From Brevipalpus yothersi (taxonomy: Eukaryota > Arthropoda > Arachnida > Trombidiformes > Tenuipalpidae): DNA of 64,000 nucleotides. Location of the stretch: contig QZCP01000249.1 in assembly GCA_003956705.1 (NCBI GenBank), positions 50,450-114,449 on the forward strand, written 5' to 3'. Positions within the stretch are counted from its first letter, which is position 1. Each line of letters opens with the position of its first letter. Position numbers and translations under genes: made by a program. Under the pieces are notes generated by a model. The model worked only from the letters and a program-made list of their open reading frames with translations. It had not been told where the DNA came from and did no database searches. Shown here in pieces: positions 63,970 to 64,000 of the stretch.

Positions 63970-64000
<31 letters not shown>
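63970..64000. repeat. (GA)n microsatellite, cut by the window end
   Basis: A GA run after GAAAGAAA that continues past the end of the window. Confidence 0.95.

Larger units (their letters stand above)
61163..64000. other. no supported gene
   Basis: Two long CT tracts, then about 1.3 kb of plain AT-rich sequence (62.7-63.9 kb) with no exon-like island, ending in a GA tract. Confidence 0.5.

Overview
This window is eukaryotic nuclear DNA, AT-rich, from what is probably an arthropod. The one clearly recognisable gene is split by a 2.4 kb GT-AG intron. There is no operon-like gene packing. The sequence is studded with very long (GA)n/(CT)n microsatellites, roughly one tract of 25 bp or more every 2 kb. 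Two runs of N (16609-16650 and 41436-41615) sit inside such tracts, so this is a scaffolded draft assembly. A mite-like or other small-arthropod source is a guess from base composition and codon style. Nothing in the window proves the lineage.

The only gene I can name with confidence is a NUDT18-type Nudix hydrolase on the + strand. Its first coding exon is 54255-54366 and its second is 56750-57291. The two exons join in phase, and the Nudix box is complete. A perfect GTAAGT donor overlaps the apparent stop codon, so more 3' exons may exist.

The rest of the window looks like intergenic or intronic DNA carrying scattered islands that read like exons. They are non-repetitive, richer in CpG or in purine-first codons, and most are flanked by splice signals. 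The best are: a set of two or three exons in compatible phase at 26347-26801; a cysteine-rich pair of exons at 44597-45071; a 122-codon ORF with eight cysteines at 52473-52841; an acidic C-terminal exon at 21665-21829; minus-strand exons at 27538-27721, 46199-46333 and 48127-48375; and a cluster of small coding-like segments at 59.6-61.2 kb. None gave me a family match, so these carry low to moderate confidence.

Mobile DNA: one well-formed non-autonomous inverted-repeat element of 604 bp (7094-7697) has near-identical termini of about 57 bp and TA on both sides, as expected for a Tc1/mariner-type MITE. A weaker short inverted-repeat pair lies at 3705-3834. I found no transposase, reverse transcriptase, tRNA, rRNA or CRISPR array.

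Most long ORFs in the window are spurious: they are translations of (GA)n or (CT)n into Arg-Glu or Ser-Leu repeats. I do not see an undescribed multi-gene system. The most unusual property is the abundance and arrangement of GA/CT tracts, including two that switch from GA to CT and could fold into long hairpins.
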